In this document: positions 9,847 through 19,863 of the stretch, one piece after another
Position numbering within the stretch: position 1 is the stretch's first letter
How the letters are laid out: each line of letters begins with the position of its first letter
Assembly: GCA_024695505.1 (NCBI GenBank)
Contig: JAILIB010000015.1
Coordinates: forward strand, 1-64,000
Source: Saccharofermentans sp.
GTDB taxonomy: Bacteria; Bacillota; Clostridia; Saccharofermentanales; Saccharofermentanaceae
DNA length: 64,000 nt
Direction: 5' to 3'
The notes under the pieces: generated by a model
What the model saw: the letters and a program-made list of their open reading frames with translations, nothing else
The model's database searches: none
What the model was told of the DNA's origin: nothing
Made by a program: the position numbers and the translations under genes

Positions 9847-10121
9847 TTTCCTTCTGTAAGCCTGATTATCAGGCTGACAATATCATCCACCGTCTTCATC
9901 TGATCGAGCATCTCATCCGGAAGCTTGATGTTAAAGGCTTCTTCAAGATCGATGACAAACTCGTAAAGCTGGAGTGAATCGAAAGGAAGCTCAGTATTGA
10001 GTATCGTGTCGTTTGCTATCTCATCTGCGGAGACCTCAAGGTCAGTACTCAGAATGCGTATGACCTCGTTATAGATCTGTTCGCGCCTGGAATCAGTATT
10101 TGCGGAATCTCCCATGATCAC
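9843..10121 (-). CDS. Acyl carrier protein
   Basis: LNTELPFDSLQLYEFVIDLEEAFNIKLPDEMLDQMKTVDDIVSLI with DSL phosphopantetheine site. Confidence 0.88.
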   Translation of the reverse strand: MIMGDSANTDSRREQIYNEVIRILSTDLEVSADEIANDTILNTELPFDSLQLYEFVIDLEEAFNIKLPDEMLDQMKTVDDIVSLIIRLTEGK

Positions 10122-10657
10122 TCATTCTCCTTCTTGCTGTCCTTTGCGACCTCCATGGCCGTCTTTCTGACATTGACCGCACCGTCATATCTTCTGAGCT
10201 GCTGGGCAACATAAACGTCAACCTCATTGACCAAAGCGAGCAGATGCTTTCTGTCCTCTTCGTTGTAACCGCTCAGGATATGCTTTGCGAGCACCCTGTG
10301 GAACTTGCTGTTCATTCTGCATGCAAGTTTGCCGTTCCTTGTGAGGCTTATCCTTACGACTCGTTTGTCGTTAGTATCTCTTTGTCTGATAACGTAACCT
10401 TTTTTGACGAGCCTGTCGATCGCTACAGTGAGCGTTCCCGTGGTGATCCCGAGATCCTCGGCAGTCTTTGTCATGGTTCTTGATTCATAGGGACCGATCG
10501 CCGTGAGAGTATGCATTTCGGCAATCGACAAGTCTGAAAAATAGCCTGCCTGAAGAGATTTTTCCTCCGTAAGGACCACGTTCTCAAAAATACGCACAAG
10601 CGCTTCAGACATTACTTCTTCTTCGCTTTTCACTCGTAAATCCCCCGTTAATATCAT
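10118..10657 (-). CDS. MarR-family transcriptional regulator (FabT-like context)
   Basis: Winged helix: EDLGITTGTLTVAIDRLVKKGYVIRQRDTNDKRVVRISLTRNGK. Confidence 0.9.
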   Translation of the reverse strand: MILTGDLRVKSEEEVMSEALVRIFENVVLTEEKSLQAGYFSDLSIAEMHTLTAIGPYESRTMTKTAEDLGITTGTLTVAIDRLVKKGYVIRQRDTNDKRVVRISLTRNGKLACRMNSKFHRVLAKHILSGYNEEDRKHLLALVNEVDVYVAQQLRRYDGAVNVRKTAMEVAKDSKKENE

Positions 10658-10710
10658 TTCTGATATTTTACACTAACAGGCCGTTTACCACAAATTTGAA
10701 TATCAAAGTA

Positions 10711-10905
10711 TCAGTTTGTTTTTTCGAGGGATCTTTTACCTGCTTCGCCGCAGCTGCCGGAATAAGCGCAGCCATCACATCCGCAGGAGCATTTTCCGCC
10801 CTTCTTGCGGTTCTTTAACATGCTTATCAGGGCCAGCGATGCAAAAACCGCTATCACGAGACAGACGGCTATAGTGATTATGTTTTCTGTGATCCAGGCG
10901 ATCAT
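10711..10905 (-). CDS. FeoB-associated Cys-rich membrane protein-like small protein
   Basis: 64 aa; TM followed by KGGKCSCGCDGCAYSGSCG. Confidence 0.65.
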   Translation of the reverse strand: MIAWITENIITIAVCLVIAVFASLALISMLKNRKKGGKCSCGCDGCAYSGSCGEAGKRSLEKTN

Positions 10906-11816
10906 ATAGTCTCTTCCTGCACATAACAGGAACGCTTGTCTTTTGCGATCAGTATTATGAATACAGCAACTAAAATTGCAGCGACTGCTCCCAGAACCAT
11001 GTTCATGGTATCGGTAAGACCTGAATTTTCCATCTTAACGGCCACGATCGTGCCGGAGAAATTAAAAAGCATGTGAGCTCCGATCATAAGCAGCAGCGTC
11101 TTGTATTTGTATCTTAAATATCCGAAAAGTACTCCAAGCGCGAATGCATACAATCCCTGCACGAGATTGGCGTGCATTATCCCGAACAGAGCTGCCTGGA
11201 CAACGATTACGATCCTGATGCTGACGTTTGATTTCTCCAGATACCCGAACACAAGGCCCCTGTAGCAGAGTTCCTCGGCAACGGGACCCAAAAGTATGCC
11301 GTAGAGCACGGTTATCCACATGTTTGAACCAAGCGAAGAGAGTTCCATCAGTTCAGCATATTTTTTCATCACTTCGGGAAACAGTTTGTTTGCTGCAATA
11401 AACGCCCCGTTTACCGTGAAATAAAGGCAGAGCATTATGGCAAGCGTAAGAATGACGGGCTTTACGCCCAATGCTTTTTTGTATGATATCTTAGGACCTT
11501 TTTTGACAAAGCTCTTCAGATACCAGATGAGGAATATCGTTATGGCGACCACGCAATATGCCATATAACAATAAATGGCATACTTCTCATTGAAGGTCTT
11601 CATCAGAAACGTGACATCATAATTCTGGCCGCTCTTTGACAGTTCGGCCACCGTTAATATCATCCCCGGGATCATTGCAGCCGTCTGGAGCGCCATCATG
11701 ATCGCAAACGGAATGAACGCAATGAAAAAGTATCCCATATGCTTCTTTTTGCCGTCCGTTACAGGCGCCGTGTTTTCTTTGATCTCAATGTTCTCTTCCA
11801 AATTGTTTTCAGCCAT
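10902..11816 (-). CDS. CPBP-family intramembrane metalloprotease
   Basis: Multi-TM; GPVAEELCYRGLVFGYL and FGIMHANL / GAHMLFNFSG motifs. Confidence 0.85.
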   Translation of the reverse strand: MAENNLEENIEIKENTAPVTDGKKKHMGYFFIAFIPFAIMMALQTAAMIPGMILTVAELSKSGQNYDVTFLMKTFNEKYAIYCYMAYCVVAITIFLIWYLKSFVKKGPKISYKKALGVKPVILTLAIMLCLYFTVNGAFIAANKLFPEVMKKYAELMELSSLGSNMWITVLYGILLGPVAEELCYRGLVFGYLEKSNVSIRIVIVVQAALFGIMHANLVQGLYAFALGVLFGYLRYKYKTLLLMIGAHMLFNFSGTIVAVKMENSGLTDTMNMVLGAVAAILVAVFIILIAKDKRSCYVQEETI

Positions 11817-11827
11817 AATTCACCTGA

Positions 11828-14302
11828 TCATCTGAGTTTTGCGATCGTGACGCCGCTGTCTCCCTCACCCTGCTCACCGCCGCGGTAAGATTCGACCCTG
11901 TCATCTCTCGCAAGTACATCCTGAACGCACATTCTCAGAGCGCCCGTTCCCTTTCCGTGAACGATCCTTATCTCCTTGATCCCTGACATCGAACAGTTCT
12001 CAAGATACCTGATAAGAGCCGATTCAGCCTCTGCCGTCGTCATTCCTATGAGCATGATCTCCGGCCTCGTCTTAACCGAAGCCTCGAATCTAGCTTTTGC
12101 CAGGTTTGAAGGACCTTTTTTTGCACGGTCGTTCTTCTTGCTGCCCTGGAATGCTCCGCGCTGCTCTCTTGTCGGCATGCGCAGGTCGGAAACTTTGACC
12201 GTGTAAGACATCGAACCGACGAGGATCTTGACCCTGCCGCTGTTCGAAACTTCAGACTGTGCAACTCCCGTTACGTTGAAAGACGGAACGTAATACAGTT
12301 CGCCTGCCACCACGTTCTTAACGGGGTCACCGCTCATCGCGGCTTCAGGAGCGGATTCATCTTCTGAATCATCAGTCAGGTCATCGATACCCGCACGCAG
12401 ACGCCTTCTTATCTTCTCCATCTCGGCCAGGGTTTCCTGCCTGTCCATCGTGCGGCTCTTCTTGCGGAAATCGCGGATCATCTCATCGATCTCTTTTTCG
12501 CGCTCTTCAAGGAGCTTCTTCTGCTCGATCTTCGAATCATTCAGGATCTTGGTCTTTGACTGCTTGAGAGCCTTCTTCTCATCTTCAAGCGCCTTTACGG
12601 CCTCCGAAAGCTCCGCCTTCAGTTTCTCGTTTTCCTTGAGAGCGTCAGCAGCGGCCTTTGCATCCTGCTCAGCCTTCGTGAGGAGCGTCTCATACGAGAT
12701 CTCTTCGGTAGAAAGGTTGTTCTTGGCATTTTCAAGTACGCGTGCAGGAATGCCCAATCTCTTTGATATAACGAACGCATTGGACGATCCCGGTCTTCCT
12801 ATGATGAGCCTGTAAGTCGGTGCAAGCGTAGAAGTATCGAATTCGCACGAAGCATTCATTACTCCTTCTGTCTCGACCGCATAGCTCTTGAGTTCCTTAT
12901 AGTGAGTCGTGGCCATCGTGATGCAGTTCTTCGAACGCAGTTCGTCTATGATCGCGACTGCGAGCGCTGCGCCCTCTGCGGGATCGGTACCGGAACCGAG
13001 CTCGTCCAGGAGCACCAGGGACCTTCCCCTGATGTTCTTAAGGATGAATACGATATTTGAAATGTGTGCAGAGAAAGTTGAAAGGCTCTGCTCTATGCTC
13101 TGTTCATCTCCGATGTCAGCAAGCACCCTGTCATAAACGCAAACTTCGCTGCCGTCTGCCGCGGGAATTGCAAGTCCTGACATGGCCATCAGCGCAAGCA
13201 GGCCGCAAGTCTTCAAAGAGACCGTCTTACCGCCTGTATTGGGTCCCGTAACGACCAATGTGTTATATTTTTCGCCTATGTTTATGTCGACCGGAACGAC
13301 CTTGTCCTTATCGATAAGCGGGTGTCTGGCTTTTCTGAGCGAGATGATCCCTTCCAGGTTCAGCTTCGCGCAGGTGCTTTCCGTTTCAACCCCGTATTCG
13401 CCTTTGGCAAAAGCGTAATCAAGCCTGCCTACAAGCCCGATGTTGTTAACGAAGATATCCTTGTCCTCCAGGAAATCCGAGGTAAGCGCACCAAGGATCC
13501 TTTGGATCTCGGCTTCTTCCTGGGCATTCAGTTCGGATATCTTGTTATTTGCCTCAACAACGCTCATCGGCTCGACGAAAAGCGTCTGGCCGGTAGAAGA
13601 AGCACCGTGAACGATTCCCGGGATCCTTCCCTTGAAATCGGCTTTGACGGGGATGCAGTATCTGCCCTCACGGATCGTGATTATGCTCTCCTGGAGCATA
13701 TCCGAGCTGTTTTCGATAACCCTTTCGAGAAGGGATCTTATGCCGGATACCGTTTTCTTCTTTTCACGCCTGATCTCAGCCAAAGTCCTGCTCGCGCGGT
13801 CCGAGACTTCGTTATCTCCCAATATGGCTTCATCTATGGCTTTAAGGAGCCTGTCGTCAGTTCCGGTCTCCTCGATAGCCTTGACTATGTGAGGTTCGGT
13901 CTCATCGACAAACGGAGAACCTGCAGAACGCGCTTTTGAAAGAGCGCTCTTAACCTCTTCGCTGCTTCTCAGGAAAGACGCCGCGGAAAGAAGCTGCGCA
14001 CAGGAAAGCGTGCCGCCGGCTTCAGCATAAGACAGAGATTCCGTGAGATCACGGAATCCTCCGAGCGGAAGGCAGCCGAACCTCATTATGTGGGTCATGG
14101 CCTCCGAGGTCCACGAAAGATTCTCTTCCACATAATTGAAATCGGTGCAGGGCGTCATCTCAGAGCAGATCTTCTTGCCGTATGCCGTCCTGGCCTTTGA
14201 AGTAACCTTGTCGCGTATCTTGTTGAACTCAAGGACAGACAGTACGCGCCCGCGTATCATGCGGCGTTCAAGGTCTTCATCTGTCGTCAGATATTCGTAC
14301 AT
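11828..14302 (-). CDS. mutS2: Endonuclease MutS2
   Basis: Walker A TGPNTGGKTVSLKT, LVLLDELGSGTDPAEGAALA, C-terminal Smr domain (IRIVHGKGTGALR). Confidence 0.95.
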   Translation of the reverse strand: MYEYLTTDEDLERRMIRGRVLSVLEFNKIRDKVTSKARTAYGKKICSEMTPCTDFNYVEENLSWTSEAMTHIMRFGCLPLGGFRDLTESLSYAEAGGTLSCAQLLSAASFLRSSEEVKSALSKARSAGSPFVDETEPHIVKAIEETGTDDRLLKAIDEAILGDNEVSDRASRTLAEIRREKKKTVSGIRSLLERVIENSSDMLQESIITIREGRYCIPVKADFKGRIPGIVHGASSTGQTLFVEPMSVVEANNKISELNAQEEAEIQRILGALTSDFLEDKDIFVNNIGLVGRLDYAFAKGEYGVETESTCAKLNLEGIISLRKARHPLIDKDKVVPVDINIGEKYNTLVVTGPNTGGKTVSLKTCGLLALMAMSGLAIPAADGSEVCVYDRVLADIGDEQSIEQSLSTFSAHISNIVFILKNIRGRSLVLLDELGSGTDPAEGAALAVAIIDELRSKNCITMATTHYKELKSYAVETEGVMNASCEFDTSTLAPTYRLIIGRPGSSNAFVISKRLGIPARVLENAKNNLSTEEISYETLLTKAEQDAKAAADALKENEKLKAELSEAVKALEDEKKALKQSKTKILNDSKIEQKKLLEEREKEIDEMIRDFRKKSRTMDRQETLAEMEKIRRRLRAGIDDLTDDSEDESAPEAAMSGDPVKNVVAGELYYVPSFNVTGVAQSEVSNSGRVKILVGSMSYTVKVSDLRMPTREQRGAFQGSKKNDRAKKGPSNLAKARFEASVKTRPEIMLIGMTTAEAESALIRYLENCSMSGIKEIRIVHGKGTGALRMCVQDVLARDDRVESYRGGEQGEGDSGVTIAKLR

Positions 14303-14363
14303 ATGATATATGGCGGCATTTTGCCGTCCTTTCGATCAGTTTTGTTTTACGGATCAAACCGTA

Positions 14364-15419
14364 TCAGCCGAGTCTCTTGATGTTCGCGATAGTTTCAGGC
14401 GAGATGGTCTTGCTCATTTCAAGACCTTCCTCGATATCGACGTCAGTGATCTCGCCGTTCTTCATGACCACAAGCCTGTTGAATCTCTTCTCAATAAGGC
14501 AGTCGATAGCCTTGATTCCCATAAGGCTTGCCATCGTCCTGTCCCTGAGCGTCGGAGAACCGCCTCTCTGCAGGTGTCCGAGGATCGTAGGACGCGCTTC
14601 GATGCCGGTAGCCTCTTCGATCTGCTTCGCGATGGCTTCAGCATGGCCGACACCTTCAGCTACGATAACGATATAGTGCTTCTTACCGGTATTGCGTCCG
14701 TCGAGGATGACTCTTAAGACATCCCTGTTGAAATCGTAAGGAACCTCAGGGATAAGTATGCTCTCAGCACCTGTGGCGATGCCTACGTTAAGAGCGATCC
14801 ATCCCGCATGTCTTCCCATTACCTCGATAACGCTGCAGCGCTCATGGGACGAAGCAGTGTCTCTGAGCTTATCGATGCACTGCATTGCGGTGTTCATTGC
14901 CGTATCGTATCCGATAGTATATTCAGTGGACGCGATATCGTTGTCTATCGTTCCGGGCATGCCGATTACGGGCATTCCAATCCTTGCAAGAGCTCTTGCG
15001 CCCTTATAGGAACCGTCGCCGCCGATTACGATCAAAGCGTCGAGTTCATAGGCTTCCATCATCCTGGCGCCCTTGAGAACGCCCTGGTCAGTCATGAAGG
15101 TCTGAGATCTTGCCGTCATGAGGAAAGTTCCGCCGCGCTGGAGCGTCTCGGAAACGGATCTTCCGTCGAGCTGCTTGATCTCGCCCTTCCAAAGACCGTG
15201 ATAGCCTCTGGTAACGCCGTACATCTCAAAGCCGGCATTGATGCCTGCTCTTACGACGGCTCTTATGGCCGCATTCATTCCGGGAGCGTCACCGCCGCTC
15301 GTAAGAACGCCGACGCGCTTTACGGGCTCGACGGTATTCTTGTCAACGATATCGTAGTTAGCAGCCTTAAGCGTGCTTATTTCCGGGAGATTGCTCTCAT
15401 CATATAAAAGTCGGCCCAT
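14364..15419 (-). CDS. pfkA: ATP-type 6-phosphofructokinase with about 32-residue N-terminal extension
   Basis: VGVLTSGGDAPGMNAAIRAVVR...VIGGDGSYKGA...GTIDNDI...GYDTAMNT; GGAGG ribosome site upstream of the extended ATG. Confidence 0.95.
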   Translation of the reverse strand: MGRLLYDESNLPEISTLKAANYDIVDKNTVEPVKRVGVLTSGGDAPGMNAAIRAVVRAGINAGFEMYGVTRGYHGLWKGEIKQLDGRSVSETLQRGGTFLMTARSQTFMTDQGVLKGARMMEAYELDALIVIGGDGSYKGARALARIGMPVIGMPGTIDNDIASTEYTIGYDTAMNTAMQCIDKLRDTASSHERCSVIEVMGRHAGWIALNVGIATGAESILIPEVPYDFNRDVLRVILDGRNTGKKHYIVIVAEGVGHAEAIAKQIEEATGIEARPTILGHLQRGGSPTLRDRTMASLMGIKAIDCLIEKRFNRLVVMKNGEITDVDIEEGLEMSKTISPETIANIKRLG

Positions 15420-15455
15420 AAAAAAGTCCTCCGAAATTCAAAAATAACAGATAGA

Positions 15456-16205
15456 TTATACACCAAGTTCAATCGTATCTAAGACTTTACTTATACTTTC
15501 ATGGAATACGAGCGTTGCATTCCTGTCAGCCGCAGTCTTATCCCTGTTGATGATTACCAGGTATTTGCCCGGGAAATCATAGGCGAGTGATGCGGCAGGC
15601 TGCACGACCAGCGAAGTACCTCCGATAATGAGGCATTCGGCGCGGTAAATGAGCCTTTTGGATTCGATCCAGGCAGTTTGGGGAAGTCCCTCGCCGTACA
15701 AGGTTACGTCGGGTCTCACCATCCCGCCGCACTTAGGGCATTTCGGGATCGGTCCCTCGCTCTTGAAAATGAAATCAGCGGGATACGGCTCGTGACACTT
15801 CATGCAGTAATTGCGGAGAGTGGAACCGTGGATTTCCTGAACATTCTTGCTTCCCGCACGCTGATGAAGGCCGTCGATGTTCTGTGTGATGATACCGTCG
15901 AGCTTTCCTGCCTTCTCCATCTCGGCAAGCTTATAATGTGCCCTGTTCGGCATTATGTCCTTGGTATCAAGTTTTTGCCTGTAGAACTCGTAGAAGACAT
16001 CAGGATGGTCAACAAGGCAGTCGATGCTGAGAAGATACTCGGGCGAATATCTGTCGAACTTGACGTCATGCTGGTTATAAAGTCCGTCCTTGCTCCTGAA
16101 ATCAGGGATCCCGCTCTCCGTGGACACTCCGGCCCCGCCAAAGAACGCAATGTGACTGCATTCCCTGATGATCTCGTTAAGTCTCGCGTAATCGTTTTCA
16201 GCCAT
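15456..16205 (-). CDS. Sir2-family NAD-dependent protein deacylase (start set at internal Met MAENDYARL)
   Basis: FFGGAGVSTESGIPDFRSKDGLY, ITQNIDGLHQRAG, CMKCHEPYP...CPKCGGMVRPDVTLYGE zinc ribbon; the listed ORF start overlaps dnaE. Confidence 0.93.
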   Translation of the reverse strand: MAENDYARLNEIIRECSHIAFFGGAGVSTESGIPDFRSKDGLYNQHDVKFDRYSPEYLLSIDCLVDHPDVFYEFYRQKLDTKDIMPNRAHYKLAEMEKAGKLDGIITQNIDGLHQRAGSKNVQEIHGSTLRNYCMKCHEPYPADFIFKSEGPIPKCPKCGGMVRPDVTLYGEGLPQTAWIESKRLIYRAECLIIGGTSLVVQPAASLAYDFPGKYLVIINRDKTAADRNATLVFHESISKVLDTIELGV

Positions 16206-16209
16206 AAAC

Positions 16210-19200
16210 CTAATCCTCCCGGATGATCTCCGTATTCCCGTTTCCGACCAGTTCTTCCAACTTCGCGATAACGTCATCATCAAACATGATGTCGCAAACG
16301 GGATCAAGTCTCGCTATGCTTCCGTCCGATATAAATCTTACTTCAACAGGAAGGTTCCCGTGGAAATACGCAAGGAAATTTAACAATCTGTTAAAACCTT
16401 CTGAGCCGGGATTCCCCGAATAACTGATCCGTAATACCTGAGGCGGCCTTTCACCGGTATTTCCGCTTTCAACAGGTACATCAGCGGCAGGTTCTTTCTT
16501 CTCAGGCACGGCAGGTTCTTTGTTTTCAGGAACCCTTCTTCCGCCCGACTCTTTTACCGCAGCCAAATATGTCCGGTCACTCTTTACCGCCGATACGACA
16601 TCGGTATCCTTTGAAAGCAGGTAACAGGCATCGGCGAACATCGTAAGCCCGCTGTCCTCCCTCATCTGTCTTCTGCCGATGAATATGTAAGGTTTGTTCT
16701 TCTCAACTATCCTGTTGAAAGTGTCAAAGCTCTTTCCGTATAGCATTACCTCAAAACGTCCGGTCATATCTTCGCAGCCGATCGTTGAGATCATCGTCTT
16801 TTTCTTCGTGTAACCGGTCTTCTTTGAGGTAACCATTCCGCACATTACCACCTCGCGGTTGTCGTCTATCGCATCCGCTCCCTGCAGTTCCGTAATGCTT
16901 TCCGCCTCAGCAGTATCAAAAGTAATAAGTTCGGATATTATGTCGTGATATGGAGCCAAAGGATTACCTGAAATGTAGATGCCGACCATTTCCTTTTCAT
17001 ATCCGAGCTTCGTTTCCTGAGGATATTCAGGGATATCGGGAATGAATATTCCCGTATCGTTTCCGACGTCGCCTCCGAGGTCAAACAGTGAAAGCTGTCC
17101 TTCAATATTCCGGTTCGCCGTCTGCGAGAGCTTTTCAAGTTCAGTCTGAACGCATGCGACCATCTGAGCTCTTGTAAGCCCGAAACAGTCAAGGCAGGAA
17201 GCAAGGATCAGTGATTCGGCGACATTGCGCTTAACGCCTATCTTGGAAGCCCTGACGACAAAATCGTCAAACGTCTTGTAAGGCCCGTTCTTATCCCTGT
17301 CGGAGAGTATATCCAGGACCGCATTTTCGCCGACGTTCTTGACGGTGGACATTCCGAACCTTATCTTCCTGTCGCCTTCTGTCGTGAACTTCTCACGGCT
17401 CTTGTTGATATCAGGAGGAAGGACCTCTATTCCCATTTCCGCGCAGCAGCTGATGTAATGCGAAGCCTGTGCAAGTTCCGTCCTGAACGAATTGATGTTG
17501 GCCGCCATGAATTCCGTCGGGTAATAGTACTTAAAATAAGCTGTCCAATAACCAACGACCGCATAGCATGCAGCGTGTGACTTATTGAACGCATATCCGG
17601 CGAAACCTGCAACGTCATCAAAGATCTTGGCGGCAACGTTCTCGGGAACGCCGCGTTTGACCGCACCGTCGATCTGTCTTCCCTTGTCATCCGTTCCGCC
17701 GTACATGAAGAGCTGTCTGTAGTTCTCCATAATCGACTTCTTTTTCTTGCTCATCGCGCGGCGGATGTTATCGGACTGTCCCATTGAGAAACCCGCAAGA
17801 TCCCTGACTATCTGCATTACCTGCTCCTGATAGATCGCGCATCCGTAAGTGACGTTAAGGATCGGTTCAAGAAGCGGGTGATCGTAGGTGATGTGCGAAG
17901 GGTTATGCTTGCAGTCAACATACTTCGGGATCTGGTCCATCGGTCCGGGTCTGTATAGCGAAATACCTGCGATGATGTCTTCCAGGCTCTCGGGTTCAAG
18001 CTGCTTCATGAACGAAGTCATGCCGCGGCTTTCAAGCTGGAACACTCCGACCGTGTCTCCCCTGCTTATCATCTTGAATACGTTTGGATCATCAAGAGGG
18101 ATCCTCTCAAGTTCGATGTCTATCCCGTGGTTCTGTCTGACAAGGTCTCTTGCCTCCTGAAGAACGGTAAGCGTACGAAGTCCCAAAAAGTCGAACTTGA
18201 GCAATCCGATGCTTTCAACGTCTGCCTTCGCAAACTGTTCAACAACGGTGTCGTCATTTACGGACAAAGGTGCAATGTCAGTAATATCAGTACCTGAGAT
18301 AACGATGCCCGCGGCATGCGTTCCGGAGTTCCTCGGAAGCCCTTCTATCCTCATGGCCATGTCTATGACCTTTCTTGCTTCCGGATCGGTTTCGTAGCAT
18401 TCACGGAACTCGGTGCTTATCTCGAGGGCCTGCTTCAAAGTCATTCCGGGAGAAAACGGGATCATCTTCGTTATCTTGTTGCTCTGCGCAATAGGCATGT
18501 TGAGAACCCTTGCAACGTCCTTTACCGCCTGTCGGGCCGCAAGAGTACCGAAAGTAATGACATGGGCAACCCTTTCCTGACCGTATTTCCGCGTTACATA
18601 GTCGATCGCGATCTGTCTTCTCTCATCGTTGAAATCGACGTCAAAGTCAGGCATCGAGACACGCTCGGAATTGAGGAATCTTTCAAAGACAAGTCCGTAT
18701 TTGATCGGATCGATGTCTGTAATTCCGATCGCATAAGCAACAAGCGAACCTGCACCTGAACCTCTGCCCGGTCCGACAGTTACTTCATGTGTCTTGGCGA
18801 AATTGATGAAGTCCCATACTATCAGGTAATAATCCGTATAGCCCATGCTGTTGATAACGGAAAGCTCATATTCTGCACGCTTATAGTAGTCTTCCTTGTC
18901 ACCTGTCGGCGGAGTAACGCCAAAGCGCTTCTCAAGGCCTTTATAAGTCAGTTCGGAAAGATAATCCTCATGGCCTTTGTATCCTTCGGGTACTTCGTAT
19001 ACCGGAAGATGGATGGTGGAAAAATCGTAAGATGCATTGCACATCTCCGCGATCTTACCGGTGTTCTCGATCGCATCAGGAACCTCTGAAAAGAACCGTC
19101 TCATCTCAGTCTCTGACTTAACGTAAAACTCGTTGCAGGACATCTTCATCCTGTTCTCGTCATCGATCCTCGCCGCAGTAGAGATGCACAAGAGTATGTC

Positions 19201-19863
19201 CTGAGCCTCCGCGTCTTCCTGTTTCAGATAATGGCAGTCATTGGTCGCGGCAAGAGGGATCCCGGTCTCACGCGAAAGCCTTATCAGAGCGGAATTAACC
19301 GTAGCCTGTTCGGCAGTCGTATTCGCCTGGATCTCGAGATAGTAGTTTCCCCTGCCGAAAAGTTCGTCATACTTTTTCGCGCATTTCTTCGCTGCTTCAA
19401 GATCACCCGCAAGGATAAGCCCCGGGAGTTTTCCCGCCACGCATCCGGAAAGGCAGATAAGACCTTCGTGATACTTTTCAAGAAGCTCCTCGTCGATCCT
19501 CGGCCGCCTGTAAAAGCCATCGATAAAACCCGCTGAAACAAGCTTGTTCAAATGGACCAGGCCGGTGTTGTCCTTCGCGAGGAGTATCAGATGGTGATAA
19601 TACCTCTCATGCTGATAGGAAGCGGGATCCTTATCAAAACGCGAAGCGGGCGCCACATAGACCTCGCATCCGATAACCGGATGGATACCGGCCGCTTCCA
19701 TTGCCTTATAGAAAGACACTGCACCGTACATGACTCCGTGATCCGTTATGGCGCACGAGGTCATACCCATTTCCTTAAGCCGTTCTGCAAGCTCGGAGAT
19801 CCTTATCGCTCCGTCGAGAAGACTGTATTCGGTATGAAGATGCAAATGACAAAAGCTGCCCAT
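16210..19863 (-). CDS. dnaE: DNA polymerase III subunit alpha (DnaE)
   Basis: PHP domain HLHLHTEYSLLDGAIRI; PGRGSGAGSLVAYAIGITDIDPIKYGLVFERFLNSERVSMPDFDVDF; GYAFNKSHAACYAVVGYWTAYFKYYYPTEFMAA. Confidence 0.97.
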   Translation of the reverse strand: MGSFCHLHLHTEYSLLDGAIRISELAERLKEMGMTSCAITDHGVMYGAVSFYKAMEAAGIHPVIGCEVYVAPASRFDKDPASYQHERYYHHLILLAKDNTGLVHLNKLVSAGFIDGFYRRPRIDEELLEKYHEGLICLSGCVAGKLPGLILAGDLEAAKKCAKKYDELFGRGNYYLEIQANTTAEQATVNSALIRLSRETGIPLAATNDCHYLKQEDAEAQDILLCISTAARIDDENRMKMSCNEFYVKSETEMRRFFSEVPDAIENTGKIAEMCNASYDFSTIHLPVYEVPEGYKGHEDYLSELTYKGLEKRFGVTPPTGDKEDYYKRAEYELSVINSMGYTDYYLIVWDFINFAKTHEVTVGPGRGSGAGSLVAYAIGITDIDPIKYGLVFERFLNSERVSMPDFDVDFNDERRQIAIDYVTRKYGQERVAHVITFGTLAARQAVKDVARVLNMPIAQSNKITKMIPFSPGMTLKQALEISTEFRECYETDPEARKVIDMAMRIEGLPRNSGTHAAGIVISGTDITDIAPLSVNDDTVVEQFAKADVESIGLLKFDFLGLRTLTVLQEARDLVRQNHGIDIELERIPLDDPNVFKMISRGDTVGVFQLESRGMTSFMKQLEPESLEDIIAGISLYRPGPMDQIPKYVDCKHNPSHITYDHPLLEPILNVTYGCAIYQEQVMQIVRDLAGFSMGQSDNIRRAMSKKKKSIMENYRQLFMYGGTDDKGRQIDGAVKRGVPENVAAKIFDDVAGFAGYAFNKSHAACYAVVGYWTAYFKYYYPTEFMAANINSFRTELAQASHYISCCAEMGIEVLPPDINKSREKFTTEGDRKIRFGMSTVKNVGENAVLDILSDRDKNGPYKTFDDFVVRASKIGVKRNVAESLILASCLDCFGLTRAQMVACVQTELEKLSQTANRNIEGQLSLFDLGGDVGNDTGIFIPDIPEYPQETKLGYEKEMVGIYISGNPLAPYHDIISELITFDTAEAESITELQGADAIDDNREVVMCGMVTSKKTGYTKKKTMISTIGCEDMTGRFEVMLYGKSFDTFNRIVEKNKPYIFIGRRQMREDSGLTMFADACYLLSKDTDVVSAVKSDRTYLAAVKESGGRRVPENKEPAVPEKKEPAADVPVESGNTGERPPQVLRISYSGNPGSEGFNRLLNFLAYFHGNLPVEVRFISDGSIARLDPVCDIMFDDDVIAKLEELVGNGNTEIIRED

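Noticed and set aside
13322-13939. 205-aa + strand ORF inside mutS2
   Set aside because: Antisense shadow of MutS2; no motif or ribosome-site support.
16206-16307. Upstream extension of the Sir2 ORF into dnaE
   Set aside because: Overlaps the dnaE C-terminus; internal Met at 16205 starts the conserved Sir2 sequence.
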